9,325 nucleotides of DNA from Smithellaceae bacterium (GTDB lineage: Bacteria > Desulfobacterota > Syntrophia > Syntrophales > JAQULV01): assembly GCA_028718405.1 (NCBI GenBank), contig JAQULV010000029.1, positions 1 to 9,325 of the forward strand, read 5' to 3'. Below the pieces are notes generated by a model. That model was not told the DNA's origin. It worked only from the letters and a program-made list of their open reading frames with translations, and did no database searches. Positions 1 to 7,056 of the stretch are shown in pieces; within the stretch, counting starts at the first letter, position 1, and each line of letters begins with the position of its first letter. Position numbers and translations under genes: made by a program.

Positions 1-797
1 CGTGGCGTTGCGTTACCGATAAAGCGAAACTCCTGCTCGATGCCGGCTGCGCCGTGAATGCCCTCACCGTGGTGAACGACTACTCCGCATCCTATCCCGA
101 TGAGATCTACAGCTTCCTCAAGGAGTCGGGACTCAGTTACATGCAGTTCATCCCTTGCGTGGAGTCGGATCCAGATGATCCTAAGAAGGCTGCACCCTTC
201 TCCGCTTCATCTGATGCGTACGGCCATTTCCTCTGTCGGATCTTCGATCTCTGGCGGGCCGATTTCCGGGAAGGTCTTCCCACGACTTCCGTGCGCTTCT
301 TCGAATCCCTCCTTTTCCGTTACGCGGGGCTTCCTCTTCCCGAATGCACGCTCCATGAGGAATGCGGACTCTATCTGGTTGCAGAACACAATGGCGATAT
401 CTACGCCTGCGATTTTTTCGTTGCGCCCGCCTGGCGGCTCGGGAATATCGCAAACGACGACCTGGAAGAGCTTCTCAACGGTCCCACACAGAACAAATTT
501 GGAAGGGCGAAGGCAAAGCTTCCCGACGCCTGCCGCTCCTGCAAATGGCGGGGTGTCTGCCGCGGCGGATGCGTGAAGGACCGTATCCGCGACCAGAGCG
601 ATAAGGGAGACAACCACTTTTGCGGAGCCTATAGGACCTTTTTCTCTCACGCCGACGGAAGCCTCCGCGCGCTGGTTGCCGAGCGACGGAAGCAGGATGA
701 GCTTTCCGCTCCTGTGGCCCCGGCGCCTCCGGGGCGAAACGATCTCTGTCCCTGCGGCAGCGGCCGGAAGTTCAAGCGGTGCTGCGGCCGCAGTTGA
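1..797 (+). CDS. Anaerobic sulfatase-maturase-type radical SAM/SPASM protein with SEC-C tail (5' partial)
   Basis: The frame is open from base 3 and continues off the left edge, so this is the C-terminal part. The GTG at 54 is internal, because family-like residues (KAKLLLDAGCAVNALTVVN) already precede it. The radical SAM CxxxCxxC motif must lie outside the window. What is visible matches the C-terminal half of anaerobic sulfatase-maturating enzymes: an EIYSFLKESG...MQFIPCVE stretch, then a SPASM auxiliary-cluster region with cysteines in CTLHEECG, YACDFF, CRSCKWRGVC, GGC and FCGAY. These enzymes oxidise a Cys or Ser of a client sulfatase to formylglycine using SAM and [4Fe-4S] clusters. The last ~17 residues (RNDLCPCGSGRKFKRCCG) are a SEC-C zinc-binding motif. 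No sulfatase is present in the window. The gene could also be a related SPASM peptide-modifying enzyme, but the LTVVN/QFIPCVE/CDFFV spacing favours a maturase. Confidence 0.85.
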   Translation, partial: WRCVTDKAKLLLDAGCAVNALTVVNDYSASYPDEIYSFLKESGLSYMQFIPCVESDPDDPKKAAPFSASSDAYGHFLCRIFDLWRADFREGLPTTSVRFFESLLFRYAGLPLPECTLHEECGLYLVAEHNGDIYACDFFVAPAWRLGNIANDDLEELLNGPTQNKFGRAKAKLPDACRSCKWRGVCRGGCVKDRIRDQSDKGDNHFCGAYRTFFSHADGSLRALVAERRKQDELSAPVAPAPPGRNDLCPCGSGRKFKRCCGRS

Positions 798-825
798 TCT
801 CAGAGGGGGAAACACTTTTAAGAGA

Positions 826-854
826 TTGATTTTTCTTCCCTATCGGGCGATAAT
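826..854 (+). promoter_or_regulatory. Sigma70-like promoter for the pilin-HAMP unit
   Basis: TTGATT (826-831), a 17-base spacer, then GATAAT (849-854), close to consensus. Transcription would begin near 861 and leave an untranslated leader of about 80 bases before the pilin ATG at 941. The leader contains no c-di-GMP riboswitch core that I can recognise. This is a motif match only. Confidence 0.5.
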
Positions 855-940
855 ACGGCAACTTTTTTGAGCGGCGATCTGCTGAGTGTTCGTTAATCTT
901 TCCACAACCGCGTCCGGTGCGGATCACAAAGGATGTCATC

Positions 941-1393
941 ATGCATGTGGCAGAAGAAAGCACCAACCCTCGCCTGAACAGTCTACGCGCCTTCACCCTG
1001 ATCGAGCTTGTGATCGTCGTCCTGCTCATTTCGATCCTCATTCTCATCGCCATCTCGGGATTCCAGTTCCTGATCACCAGGGCCTTCAACGTTACCGCTG
1101 AGTACGATCTGCGGAACTTCGTCAGCAGTGAAAGTGGCTACCTGGTTGACCATAATTGCTACCTCGGCGGTGTGGGCGATTACATCGAGGGTGGGGCAAA
1201 TTCCACCGGTCCCTTGGTCTCGCCGGATCTCAAAACCCGGATCTCTGCGGGTGTGCGAATCGAGATCGTCTCAGGTGATCCATGCCACCCTTCGGCTTCG
1301 CCTCCGTACAAGGCTGAAGCGACGCACAGCAAGGCGTCCGTCGTATACGTCTATGATTTTTCCACCCACTCAATGTCCGAAAGGAAAAAATAG
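941..1393 (+). CDS. Type IV prepilin / pilin-like protein (geopilin type)
   Basis: A 150-aa class III signal-peptide protein. Residues 1-17 form a charged leader. The prepilin motif RA|FTLIELVIVV follows, with Phe18 as mature +1 and the conserved Glu22 at +5, then a hydrophobic helix to about residue 45. The segment after it (AFNVTAEYDLRNF...YLVDHNCYLG) resembles the post-helix part of Geobacter PilA. The C-terminal half contains Cys73 and Cys115, which could form a disulfide, and a THSK...YVYDF segment like geopilin C-domains. I chose ATG 941 because AAAGGA (928-933) sits 7 bases upstream; the in-frame GTG at 917 has no such site. The residue before the cleavage site is Ala rather than the usual Gly. 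The mature protein (~133 aa) is full length, not the ~61-aa short pilin of electroactive Geobacter. It could be a minor pilin or pseudopilin rather than the main subunit. Confidence 0.85.
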   Translation: MHVAEESTNPRLNSLRAFTLIELVIVVLLISILILIAISGFQFLITRAFNVTAEYDLRNFVSSESGYLVDHNCYLGGVGDYIEGGANSTGPLVSPDLKTRISAGVRIEIVSGDPCHPSASPPYKAEATHSKASVVYVYDFSTHSMSERKK

Positions 1394-1395
1394 AT

Positions 1396-1986
1396 ATGGA
1401 AATCAAGCCCAGCCGGAAGCTTTCAAATTACCTGATCGATTGGAACCACCAACTTTTGATCATCTCTTACTGCCTCACCTACATGGTGATAGCGGTCATC
1501 GTCACCGTCTCGATATGCCTGGCGCCGCTGGTCTACGATATGATCGCCGTCAAAGATCTCGACGCCCAGTACACGGCCGCCCAGAATCTGCTCTTCATCT
1601 TGAACCGGCTGTTACCGGGAATTGTCGGCCTTTTCCTGCTTTTTGCCCTGCACATGATCGTGGTGACGCACAGGGTATTCGGGCCGCTGATCAATTTCAC
1701 AAAGACCTTCAAGGCACTGGCCAGAGGCGATTTTACCAGGCGCGTCAACGTGCGCGACAAAGACTACTTGAAGAGGGAGGGCACACAGATCAACGAGATG
1801 ATGGACGGTCTCTCGGGGAAGATCCGGGACATCTCCGTACGGCAGCAAGACCTGGCCGGAGCTCTGGAGAGGCTCGCCTCCTGTCTCGACGACCCGGCGC
1901 AGCGTGAAAAGACGGGACCGATAATCGACGAACTGCGGAAGGAAGCGGAAGATATCGCCTTCGTCCTCTCGGGCTTCAAACTCTAG
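1396..1986 (+). CDS. Two-TM HAMP-domain membrane protein
   Basis: 196 aa. There are hydrophobic segments at about 19-45 and 72-92. A HAMP-like region follows at about 93-146: a conserved Pro in FGPLINF, then LARGDFTRRVNVRDKDYL and the NEMMDGLSGKI second helix. A short helical, charged tail (about 147-196) ends the protein. There is no kinase, GGDEF or methyl-accepting domain, so it is a HAMP-only protein; the two TM helices flank a short loop (about 46-71). The ATG lies 2 bases after the pilin stop and its Shine-Dalgarno (AAGGA, 1381-1385) is inside the pilin's last codons, so the two are probably cotranscribed and translationally coupled. Context suggests a role in pilus assembly or in sensing at the membrane, but this is inference. 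The molecular function is unknown. Confidence 0.8.
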   Translation: MEIKPSRKLSNYLIDWNHQLLIISYCLTYMVIAVIVTVSICLAPLVYDMIAVKDLDAQYTAAQNLLFILNRLLPGIVGLFLLFALHMIVVTHRVFGPLINFTKTFKALARGDFTRRVNVRDKDYLKREGTQINEMMDGLSGKIRDISVRQQDLAGALERLASCLDDPAQREKTGPIIDELRKEAEDIAFVLSGFKL

Positions 1987-2017
1987 ATGTGCGAGGAGCT
2001 GCGATCCATTAAACTAG

Positions 2018-2046
2018 TTGACAGGGAAAAACGAAGGATATATAAG
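2018..2046 (+). promoter_or_regulatory. Promoter of tRNA-Gln
   Basis: TTGACA (2018-2023), an exact 17-base spacer, then TATAAG (2041-2046). The tRNA begins 16 bases after the -10 box, so a short 5' leader would be trimmed by RNase P. Strength and position suit a stable-RNA gene. Confidence 0.75.
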
Positions 2047-2061
2047 ACCAGCCGGTCCCAT

Positions 2062-2135
2062 TGGGAGATCGTTCAACGGCAGGACAACGGACTCTGACTC
2101 CGTGAATCGTGGTTCGAATCCACGTCTCCCAGCCA
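2062..2135 (+). tRNA. tRNA-Gln (anticodon CUG)
   Basis: A complete 74-nt cloverleaf with encoded CCA. The acceptor stem TGGGAGA/TCTCCCA pairs fully, as do the D stem GTTC/GGAC (one G-U), the anticodon stem ACGGA/TCCGT and the T stem CGTGG/CCACG with loop TTCGAAT. The anticodon CTG (2094-2096) reads CAG codons. The discriminator base is G. Nothing suggests a pseudo-tRNA, and no integrase or attachment-site duplication lies beside it. Confidence 0.97.
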
Positions 2136-2143
2136 TAAAATAT

Positions 2144-2179
2144 AAAGGGGTTAGTCTTTCGCGACTAACCCCTTTTCTT
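2144..2179 (+). terminator. Intrinsic terminator after tRNA-Gln, probably bidirectional
   Basis: A 13-bp perfect stem (2144-2156 with 2163-2175) has a 6-base loop and is followed by TTTTCTT on the plus strand. It starts 9 bases after the tRNA CCA end. On the minus strand the same hairpin is followed by an AT-rich stretch (TTTATATTTTA), so it may also stop transcripts from the convergent acyl-CoA ligase gene, which ends at 2209. Confidence 0.85.
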
Positions 2180-2208
2180 ATTCAAACATCCGATTCGTAC
2201 ATTACAGG

Positions 2209-4077
2209 TCAGGCTGATGCGGTTACCGCGCCCGCGGTCTCGATCTCCGCCTGACACATCTCGCGCAGAAACTTCTTATTGACCTTCTGAACTTCCGTGA
2301 GCGGCATCTCGTCCAGGAAGGTCACCTGCCTGGGGATGGCATACTTGGCAATTCTTGTCGAGAGATAGTCGATGATTTCCTGCTCCGTAATCTTTCCCCG
2401 GTACTCCGGCGTCGGCTCGATGAAGACGCGTACCCGCTCGCTGCCCGGGCGTTCGGGATCAGGAACCCCGACGGTAGCGGCGATGGTCACAGCGGGATGC
2501 CCGATGAGGACATCATCCAACTCGCGGGAATAGACCTTGAAGCCGGAGACGATGATCATATCCTTCGTGCGGTCCACAACACTGAAGTAGCCCCTCTCGT
2601 CGATGCGCACCACATCGCCGGTATGAATGAACCCATCCTCGTCGAATCCCTTTCCCTTGTCCGGCCAATAACCCAGCATGCGTTGCGGCCCGTTCACGCA
2701 GAGCTCTCCCTCGAGACCTTCGCTGATCATTCTGTCCAGCGGTATCTCGGCACCGGTGTCGATGTTCATGATCTTTACTTCGGTGTCCGGAACGGGCATG
2801 CCGATGGTGGCGCGCTTCTCGGTTTTGCGCAGGCTTTCGTGCTTCGCGGAGAAATTGGAAAGCGTCCGGAAGAGAAGGGCGAAGAGTTTTCCTACTCTCT
2901 GGTAGCCGAGCAAACGCAGGAGCCTCATGTTCAGCCAAATCGTCCCTGGAAATGAAAAGAACCGAGAACCAATCGACGTTCCCTTGCGCCCGCCGAAAAG
3001 ACGCATGATCACCGAACCGTTGAAATGCGACCCCGTGGTCATCTCGGAAAGGCCGTATGCCTCCAACAACTGGCCCTGGACCTTCTTCTCAAATTGCTCC
3101 TGAACTTCTGGCGGCACCGCGGAAGAGCCGGACATGGCGATGATTCCCGCTCCACCGACATCCTCATCGAGCATCTTCATGAATTGCATGGGCACCCCGA
3201 CGGCGAGGACCGGATGGTGCTCCCGTATCAGTTCTGCCATCGCCTTGCTGTCGCGGGCATCCGGAAGGAGCAGTTGCATCAATCCCCAATCGGTGACGGT
3301 ATGCATGACCATATGCCCCATGGCATGAAAGAAGGGCATCGCGAGCAGTACCGATATATTCCCCCGCAGGACACGGTTCATGATCCCCATCATCCAGGTC
3401 ATCTGCATGGAGTTGGCGATCAGATTCGCGTGGGTGAGCATGACGCCCTTGGGCAGCCCCGTAGTCCCTCCCGTGAAGAGCAGGGTCTCCAGATCGTTGG
3501 CGGGGTCGAATTCGATCTGCGGAGGTTCCGCAGGATACTGGGCGAATATATCGGTGAGCCAGTAGAACCCTGCCGGCAAGGGCTCGTGCGTGGGTTTCTC
3601 CTTCGAGTAATCGTTCAGCTTAGTCAAGATCATATGCTGAACACCCGCTTTCTGACACAAATCCGTCAGCCCTTCCCGGTACTCATCCAGGCAGATGACT
3701 ACTTTAGGTGTGGACTCCTTGAACTTGTGCTCCAGATATTCCGGAGGCTCCAGGAAGCTGCAAGGAACCTGCACTCCGCCGGCCTTGGAAATACCGCCGT
3801 CCGCCAGGCAATACTGAATCGAACTCGGCAGGAGCGTGGCCACCCTGTCTCCTTTCCTCACCCCCATTTTGCAAAGAGCGTTGGCCAGTCGGTCCGCCTT
3901 ATCCTTGGCCTCGGGATAGCGCATGATGCAGCCCAACTGGACATACCCCATCGCGGGATGATTCTTGGCGGCATTGTCCAGCAGGACATGCGTGGGCTTC
4001 GAGGGGTAAGGTTTGAGGGATGGAGGGATACCCATAACTCTGTAGTCAGCAAACCACGGTCTGGCAAACTTTGACAT
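2209..4077 (-). CDS. AMP-forming acyl-CoA synthetase/ligase (long-chain fatty-acid type)
   Basis: 622 aa, ANL superfamily. It should activate a carboxylic acid as acyl-AMP and transfer it to CoA. Motifs in order: the phosphate-binding loop TGGTTGLPKG (202-211), PFFHAMGH (249-255), YGLSEMT (341-347), the GFIHTGDVVRIDERGY signature (482-497), RTKDMI with the hinge region (from 503), SGFKVYSRELD, and the C-terminal catalytic-lysine region PLTEVQKVNKK, where Lys598 is the likely catalytic residue. That last motif has Gln in place of the usual Gly before the Lys. Between YGLSE and IGMPVPDTEVKI there is a long stretch (about 352-423), some 50 residues more than typical and rich in hydrophobic residues. 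The start is well set: a near-perfect Shine-Dalgarno TAAGGAGGT (4090-4082) lies 4 bases before the ATG. It is transcribed convergently with the tRNA. The true acyl substrate cannot be read from sequence; fatty-acid uptake or beta-oxidation is likely. Confidence 0.93.
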   Translation of the reverse strand: MSKFARPWFADYRVMGIPPSLKPYPSKPTHVLLDNAAKNHPAMGYVQLGCIMRYPEAKDKADRLANALCKMGVRKGDRVATLLPSSIQYCLADGGISKAGGVQVPCSFLEPPEYLEHKFKESTPKVVICLDEYREGLTDLCQKAGVQHMILTKLNDYSKEKPTHEPLPAGFYWLTDIFAQYPAEPPQIEFDPANDLETLLFTGGTTGLPKGVMLTHANLIANSMQMTWMMGIMNRVLRGNISVLLAMPFFHAMGHMVMHTVTDWGLMQLLLPDARDSKAMAELIREHHPVLAVGVPMQFMKMLDEDVGGAGIIAMSGSSAVPPEVQEQFEKKVQGQLLEAYGLSEMTTGSHFNGSVIMRLFGGRKGTSIGSRFFSFPGTIWLNMRLLRLLGYQRVGKLFALLFRTLSNFSAKHESLRKTEKRATIGMPVPDTEVKIMNIDTGAEIPLDRMISEGLEGELCVNGPQRMLGYWPDKGKGFDEDGFIHTGDVVRIDERGYFSVVDRTKDMIIVSGFKVYSRELDDVLIGHPAVTIAATVGVPDPERPGSERVRVFIEPTPEYRGKITEQEIIDYLSTRIAKYAIPRQVTFLDEMPLTEVQKVNKKFLREMCQAEIETAGAVTASA

Positions 4078-4171
4078 GATGACCTCCTTAGTTTATCGAT
4101 TACCGCTTATGGTCGCAGATATGGAGGTAGGCCTTTTACCCTGACTGTCCCATAGCGAAATAGGATACGTC

Positions 4172-4186
4172 AGAGACAATGTCTCT
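4172..4186. promoter_or_regulatory. Palindrome AGAGACA-A-TGTCTCT, candidate operator
   Basis: A perfect 7+1+7 inverted repeat lies about 95 bases upstream of the acyl-CoA ligase start. Its form suits a dimeric repressor of the TetR or GntR type that often controls fatty-acid genes. It does not match the FadR or PsrA consensus I know. The regulator is not in the window. Confidence 0.35.
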
Positions 4187-4411
4187 TCGGCGTCATACCG
4201 TGTCGAAGTATATGGCCTTAGAAATACGAACTTAAGGCATTTCGGCGCCGCCTGCCTCCGCAAGGGCGAAACAACGAACACAGCTTAAACCTAACGATAC
4301 TAATTGAGTCGGATAGAGATTAGATACACCGGGATTCGGAGCGCTCTCGCACATAGAGGCACTCAGAGCATGGATTGTATTGGATCAAGGTGGATCTCTC
4401 CCGGTGCGTGA

Positions 4412-4441
4412 ATTGTTATGGGAACCGGGAAACAATGTCAA
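4412..4441 (-). promoter_or_regulatory. Possible promoter with overlapping inverted repeat
   Basis: On the minus strand TTGACA (4441-4436) is followed after 15 bases by CATAAC, a short-spaced weak -10. The arms AACAAT (4431-4436) and ATTGTT (4412-4417) form an inverted repeat that brackets the spacer. It would transcribe toward the acyl-CoA ligase with a leader of over 300 bases. Only the motif supports it. Confidence 0.3.
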
Positions 4442-4514
4442 GCAAATTATGGCTTGCAGGTAGGCCCGGGAACCTGGCTCCGCGAATCGCCGCGAGACTC
4501 CACGTCATCCCCGC

Positions 4515-4976
4515 TCATGAGAAAGTCGCCACTACCGTGAATCGACCGTGTCCTTCCGCACCGGTGAGAATGACATTTCCACAGCGGACCCAGGCGTGAG
4601 CGATAATCTTTCGCGAATTCGCATCATCCTTCGCCACGCCTAGATAGAGCGTACTTGGAATTCCACGACGCCTGAGCATCCAGTGCGCCGCAATAGCCTG
4701 GGGGAGACAAACACTTCTCCACAGCGTGTATCGCGAGGCCGACACAACTGCCTGCCCGACCAGCCCGGCATCACGCAATTGAGGAGTATTAATCCGCGGA
4801 TCTGATTCTGCCATGCGCCGCCCCAGGGAACAGGCAATATACTTGAACGGCAGTATGAGGGTCATTAGACGGGCCATGCCGAGCAACAGAACTGCTTCAA
4901 TCAGAAACAAGCGTTCTTCGCCGGTGCGCCGCCTCCATTTGGAGGGAATCTCTTTCAATGACCTAAGCCAGGTCAT
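4515..4976 (-). CDS. Lasso peptide B2 protein (transglutaminase-like leader peptidase)
   Basis: 153 aa, typical for a stand-alone B2 of the transglutaminase-like family. It should remove the leader from the precursor bound by B1. Visible features: a basic N-terminus, a hydrophobic helix pair (about 22-50), the catalytic Cys90 in WRSVCLPQAIAA, and the catalytic His127 in IAHAWVRCG. The end, GAEGHGRFTVVATFS, has the family's usual C-terminal form. The third catalytic residue (Asp) is not obvious: Asn134 and Glu141 stand where Asp is common. The ATG at 4976 directly follows an in-frame TGA, so there is no longer start; its ribosome-binding site is weak (GAAGA). It is the last recognisable gene of the cluster, 72 bases after the cyclase gene. 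Confidence 0.9.
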   Translation of the reverse strand: MTWLRSLKEIPSKWRRRTGEERLFLIEAVLLLGMARLMTLILPFKYIACSLGRRMAESDPRINTPQLRDAGLVGQAVVSASRYTLWRSVCLPQAIAAHWMLRRRGIPSTLYLGVAKDDANSRKIIAHAWVRCGNVILTGAEGHGRFTVVATFS

Positions 4977-5048
4977 TCATAGTATCTTCAATAAGAGGCA
5001 AGTTTCCTTTCATGTTCCTCTTCCTCATGATCGTTCGCCGTCACTGCC

Positions 5049-6968
5049 TTATGAACCACTTCTTAATGCCGACTCCGGTAATTGTTGCCGAAGAGAAGCT
5101 GTTTCAACCTTGGGCGCCGGCAAGGAAAAGAGGGTCCCATCCTCATAGCGACGGAGAAAGCGTCCTACAGAGAAGGCGCGCAATATCTTCGGCCAGTAGC
5201 CTGCCATCCCCCGATGTGCTGCAATCTGATCGCTGGACCACTGGAGAAGCTGCTCCAGCTTTTCCAGGTCCAGCGCCTGTGCGACAAGATCCACTTTCTT
5301 CATGCGGGCCAGCTCGGCAAGAGCCTCTTCTCTTTCCCGTTCAAAGTGAATGGTAAAATCCGCAGCCTGCAGGCCCCGACGCTGCTCCGTGCGGACCTGC
5401 TCGGGCAGCCTGCCGATCATCGCATTACGGATAAGAGATCTGGACACACCCTTTTCACAGTAATGTTCGACAGGCACGGCCAGGCAGAATTCAATCACCC
5501 GCCGGTCTCCCGCCGGATCGACCTTCGAAACGTCTGTCAACCTCCGAAAGGCGTCACTGACGGCGTCAACGTCGGGTCTGCTCAAGAAGCGAATCCGCAA
5601 CGGCCTGCTGTGAGAGTACTCAATGTTCCGTTCCAAGGTCATGGAATCCAGATCGTGGTTACGGGCAAACTCACGCCGGATCATGGAATATTCAAACAAG
5701 CTATGGAATTTCGAGCTGATAAGAATGTGGCGGATTTCTAGGGGAATCAACGGGGCAAATATTTCGTACGCAAGACTGCGCCAGCGGTGCCTGCCGCGGC
5801 GATGCATCTGCTGCGCCATCCTCGCGAGTGCCATCCAGCGCCCTTCTGAGACGAGGGAACGTAACAAAAGCGTGTCACCGTAACTGATGGTGGTGTTCCC
5901 GGAATCTCCGGTGAACAACTTATCAAGTTGCCGCTCCTTTGCCTGCAGGCAGCTCTCGTAAAACCAGTCGTAGTTCGCGGGATTGATGAGCGGCTCCATC
6001 AGTTCCGCACCGAAGAGGTCCATCAACGAAAAGACGGAGTGACGTCCGTGACGCACAGGGACATGTTCCACGTTCGGCCACATCGCCGCGACCGAGGCAG
6101 CGGCCGGCCCCTCATCACAAAAGCGCCCTGCTAAATCTTCCACAGGGTACTTGGGAACCGCAGTAAAGGCATGAAGGCGGCGGCCTTGGCCGTGAAGTAT
6201 CTCCGCGACCAATGAAGTCACGGTCGAGCTGTCCAGCCCTCCGCTCAACAGCGAGCCTACGGCACCGTGATCGGGCAAGCGGTCCCGGATAGCCTGTTGG
6301 AGCACCTCCCGGAGCCCGTCGGCATATTCCCGTGGATCCTTGAGATAAAGCTGCGAGATATTTCCCGGCTGCCAGTACAGGTCTCGTTTGATGCGGCCCC
6401 GCTCGAAGACAAGGACGCTTCCGGGGAGCACGCGGTAGACTTTTTCGAAGAAGGTACGATCATTTCCGACAAGAGACGTCATGCCAAGCCAGAGAGCAAG
6501 GTAGTCTTCATCGATGCGCGGAATTGTACCCATCTCCGTGAGCAAGTGGCGAAGACTTCTGGCAAAGAAAAAATCTTCGTCGCGTTGCGTGTAGAAGAGA
6601 GGTAGGCTTACCCCGGGACTGCAGCCCAACAGGATGCGGCCCGCAGCCCCATCCCATAGCACGAAGGCGAACTCCCCTTGGAGATACCGCGCGAACCCGG
6701 TGCCCCACTTACGATAAGCCTGGAGCAGAAGTTCCGGTCCGCCCGGTAACGGTGTACCGAGTTGGCCGACCAGTTCCGCTGTATTGAAGATCCTGCCGTC
6801 GAGCAAAGTTCCCAAACCGCCCGCACAGGCGTCAGGACACTGTCCCTGGAGTGCGAGACGGTAACCGCCCACCTCGCAGAATCGATCAAAACGCACGCTT
6901 CCGCTTTCTTTCTTGCTAGATTCGATTTCGGCACGAGGAGAGACAACGCCGTAAATAGACAAAACCAT
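5049..6968 (-). CDS. Lasso cyclase, asparagine-synthase-like (C protein)
   Basis: 639 aa from the chosen start. It should use ATP to adenylate the ring Asp side chain of the core and form the macrolactam with the core's N-terminal amine. The N-terminal part (about 1-190) is the glutaminase-like fold, with GEFAFVLWD at 99-107, but it lacks the Cys2 nucleophile of true asparagine synthetases (it begins MVLSIYG), so it cannot hydrolyse glutamine; this is normal for lasso cyclases. The synthetase part has the PP-loop SGGLDSS (242-248). I prefer ATG 6968 because AGAGGA (6980-6975) sits at proper spacing. The ATG at 7004 adds 12 residues, has no Shine-Dalgarno, and would put family-like MVLSIYGVV inside. 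It follows the precursor gene by 88 bases on the same strand, and no terminator hairpin is evident between them. Confidence 0.93.
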   Translation of the reverse strand: MVLSIYGVVSPRAEIESSKKESGSVRFDRFCEVGGYRLALQGQCPDACAGGLGTLLDGRIFNTAELVGQLGTPLPGGPELLLQAYRKWGTGFARYLQGEFAFVLWDGAAGRILLGCSPGVSLPLFYTQRDEDFFFARSLRHLLTEMGTIPRIDEDYLALWLGMTSLVGNDRTFFEKVYRVLPGSVLVFERGRIKRDLYWQPGNISQLYLKDPREYADGLREVLQQAIRDRLPDHGAVGSLLSGGLDSSTVTSLVAEILHGQGRRLHAFTAVPKYPVEDLAGRFCDEGPAAASVAAMWPNVEHVPVRHGRHSVFSLMDLFGAELMEPLINPANYDWFYESCLQAKERQLDKLFTGDSGNTTISYGDTLLLRSLVSEGRWMALARMAQQMHRRGRHRWRSLAYEIFAPLIPLEIRHILISSKFHSLFEYSMIRREFARNHDLDSMTLERNIEYSHSRPLRIRFLSRPDVDAVSDAFRRLTDVSKVDPAGDRRVIEFCLAVPVEHYCEKGVSRSLIRNAMIGRLPEQVRTEQRRGLQAADFTIHFEREREEALAELARMKKVDLVAQALDLEKLEQLLQWSSDQIAAHRGMAGYWPKILRAFSVGRFLRRYEDGTLFSLPAPKVETASLRQQLPESALRSGS

Positions 6969-6974
6969 ATCGTA

Positions 6975-6980
6975 TCCTCT
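6975..6980 (-). promoter_or_regulatory. Ribosome-binding site deciding the cyclase start
   Basis: AGAGGA on the minus strand, 6 bases before ATG 6968. This favours the 639-residue form over the 651-residue form starting at 7004. Confidence 0.6.
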
Positions 6981-7056
6981 GCAGGAGTGGTTCAAGCTGA
7001 CCATGAATTGGGCGACTTAGCGTTCCTTGAGGTCGAAACAAAGACTAATGTGTGGC

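Larger units (their letters stand above)
4078..4514. other. Intergenic region upstream of the acyl-CoA ligase
   Basis: About 435 bases without a convincing gene. It contains the ligase Shine-Dalgarno, a 15-base palindrome (4172-4186), an imperfect hairpin around 4215-4238 (GCCTTA/TAAGGC), and a promoter-like TTGACA with an overlapping inverted repeat (4412-4441, minus orientation). A 23-codon frame overlaps the end of the B2 gene (4447-4518). I see no RNA gene here. Confidence 0.6.

Noticed and set aside
207..815. 202-codon minus-strand frame
   Set aside because: It is antisense to the radical SAM/SPASM gene and its composition is that of a complement frame.
855..940. c-di-GMP (GEMM) riboswitch in the pilin leader
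   Set aside because: Such switches are common before Geobacter pilus genes, but the conserved GGGCAAA and ACGCAAAG blocks are absent and the leader is only about 80 bases.
1128..1907. 259-codon frame across the pilin and HAMP genes
   Set aside because: It is out of frame with both well-supported genes, and its translation is Arg/Pro-rich in the manner of a shadow frame.
2062..2180. tRNA-Gln as an integration site for a genomic island carrying the lasso cluster
   Set aside because: No integrase, no repeated tRNA 3' end elsewhere in the window, and the acyl-CoA ligase gene separates it from the cluster.
3025..4074. 349-codon plus-strand open frame
   Set aside because: It is antisense to the acyl-CoA ligase, whose motifs and Shine-Dalgarno are unambiguous; its translation is rich in His/Arg/Gln and resembles no family.
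5082..5741. 219-codon plus-strand open frame
   Set aside because: It lies antisense inside the lasso cyclase gene and has no recognisable domain or ribosome-binding site.
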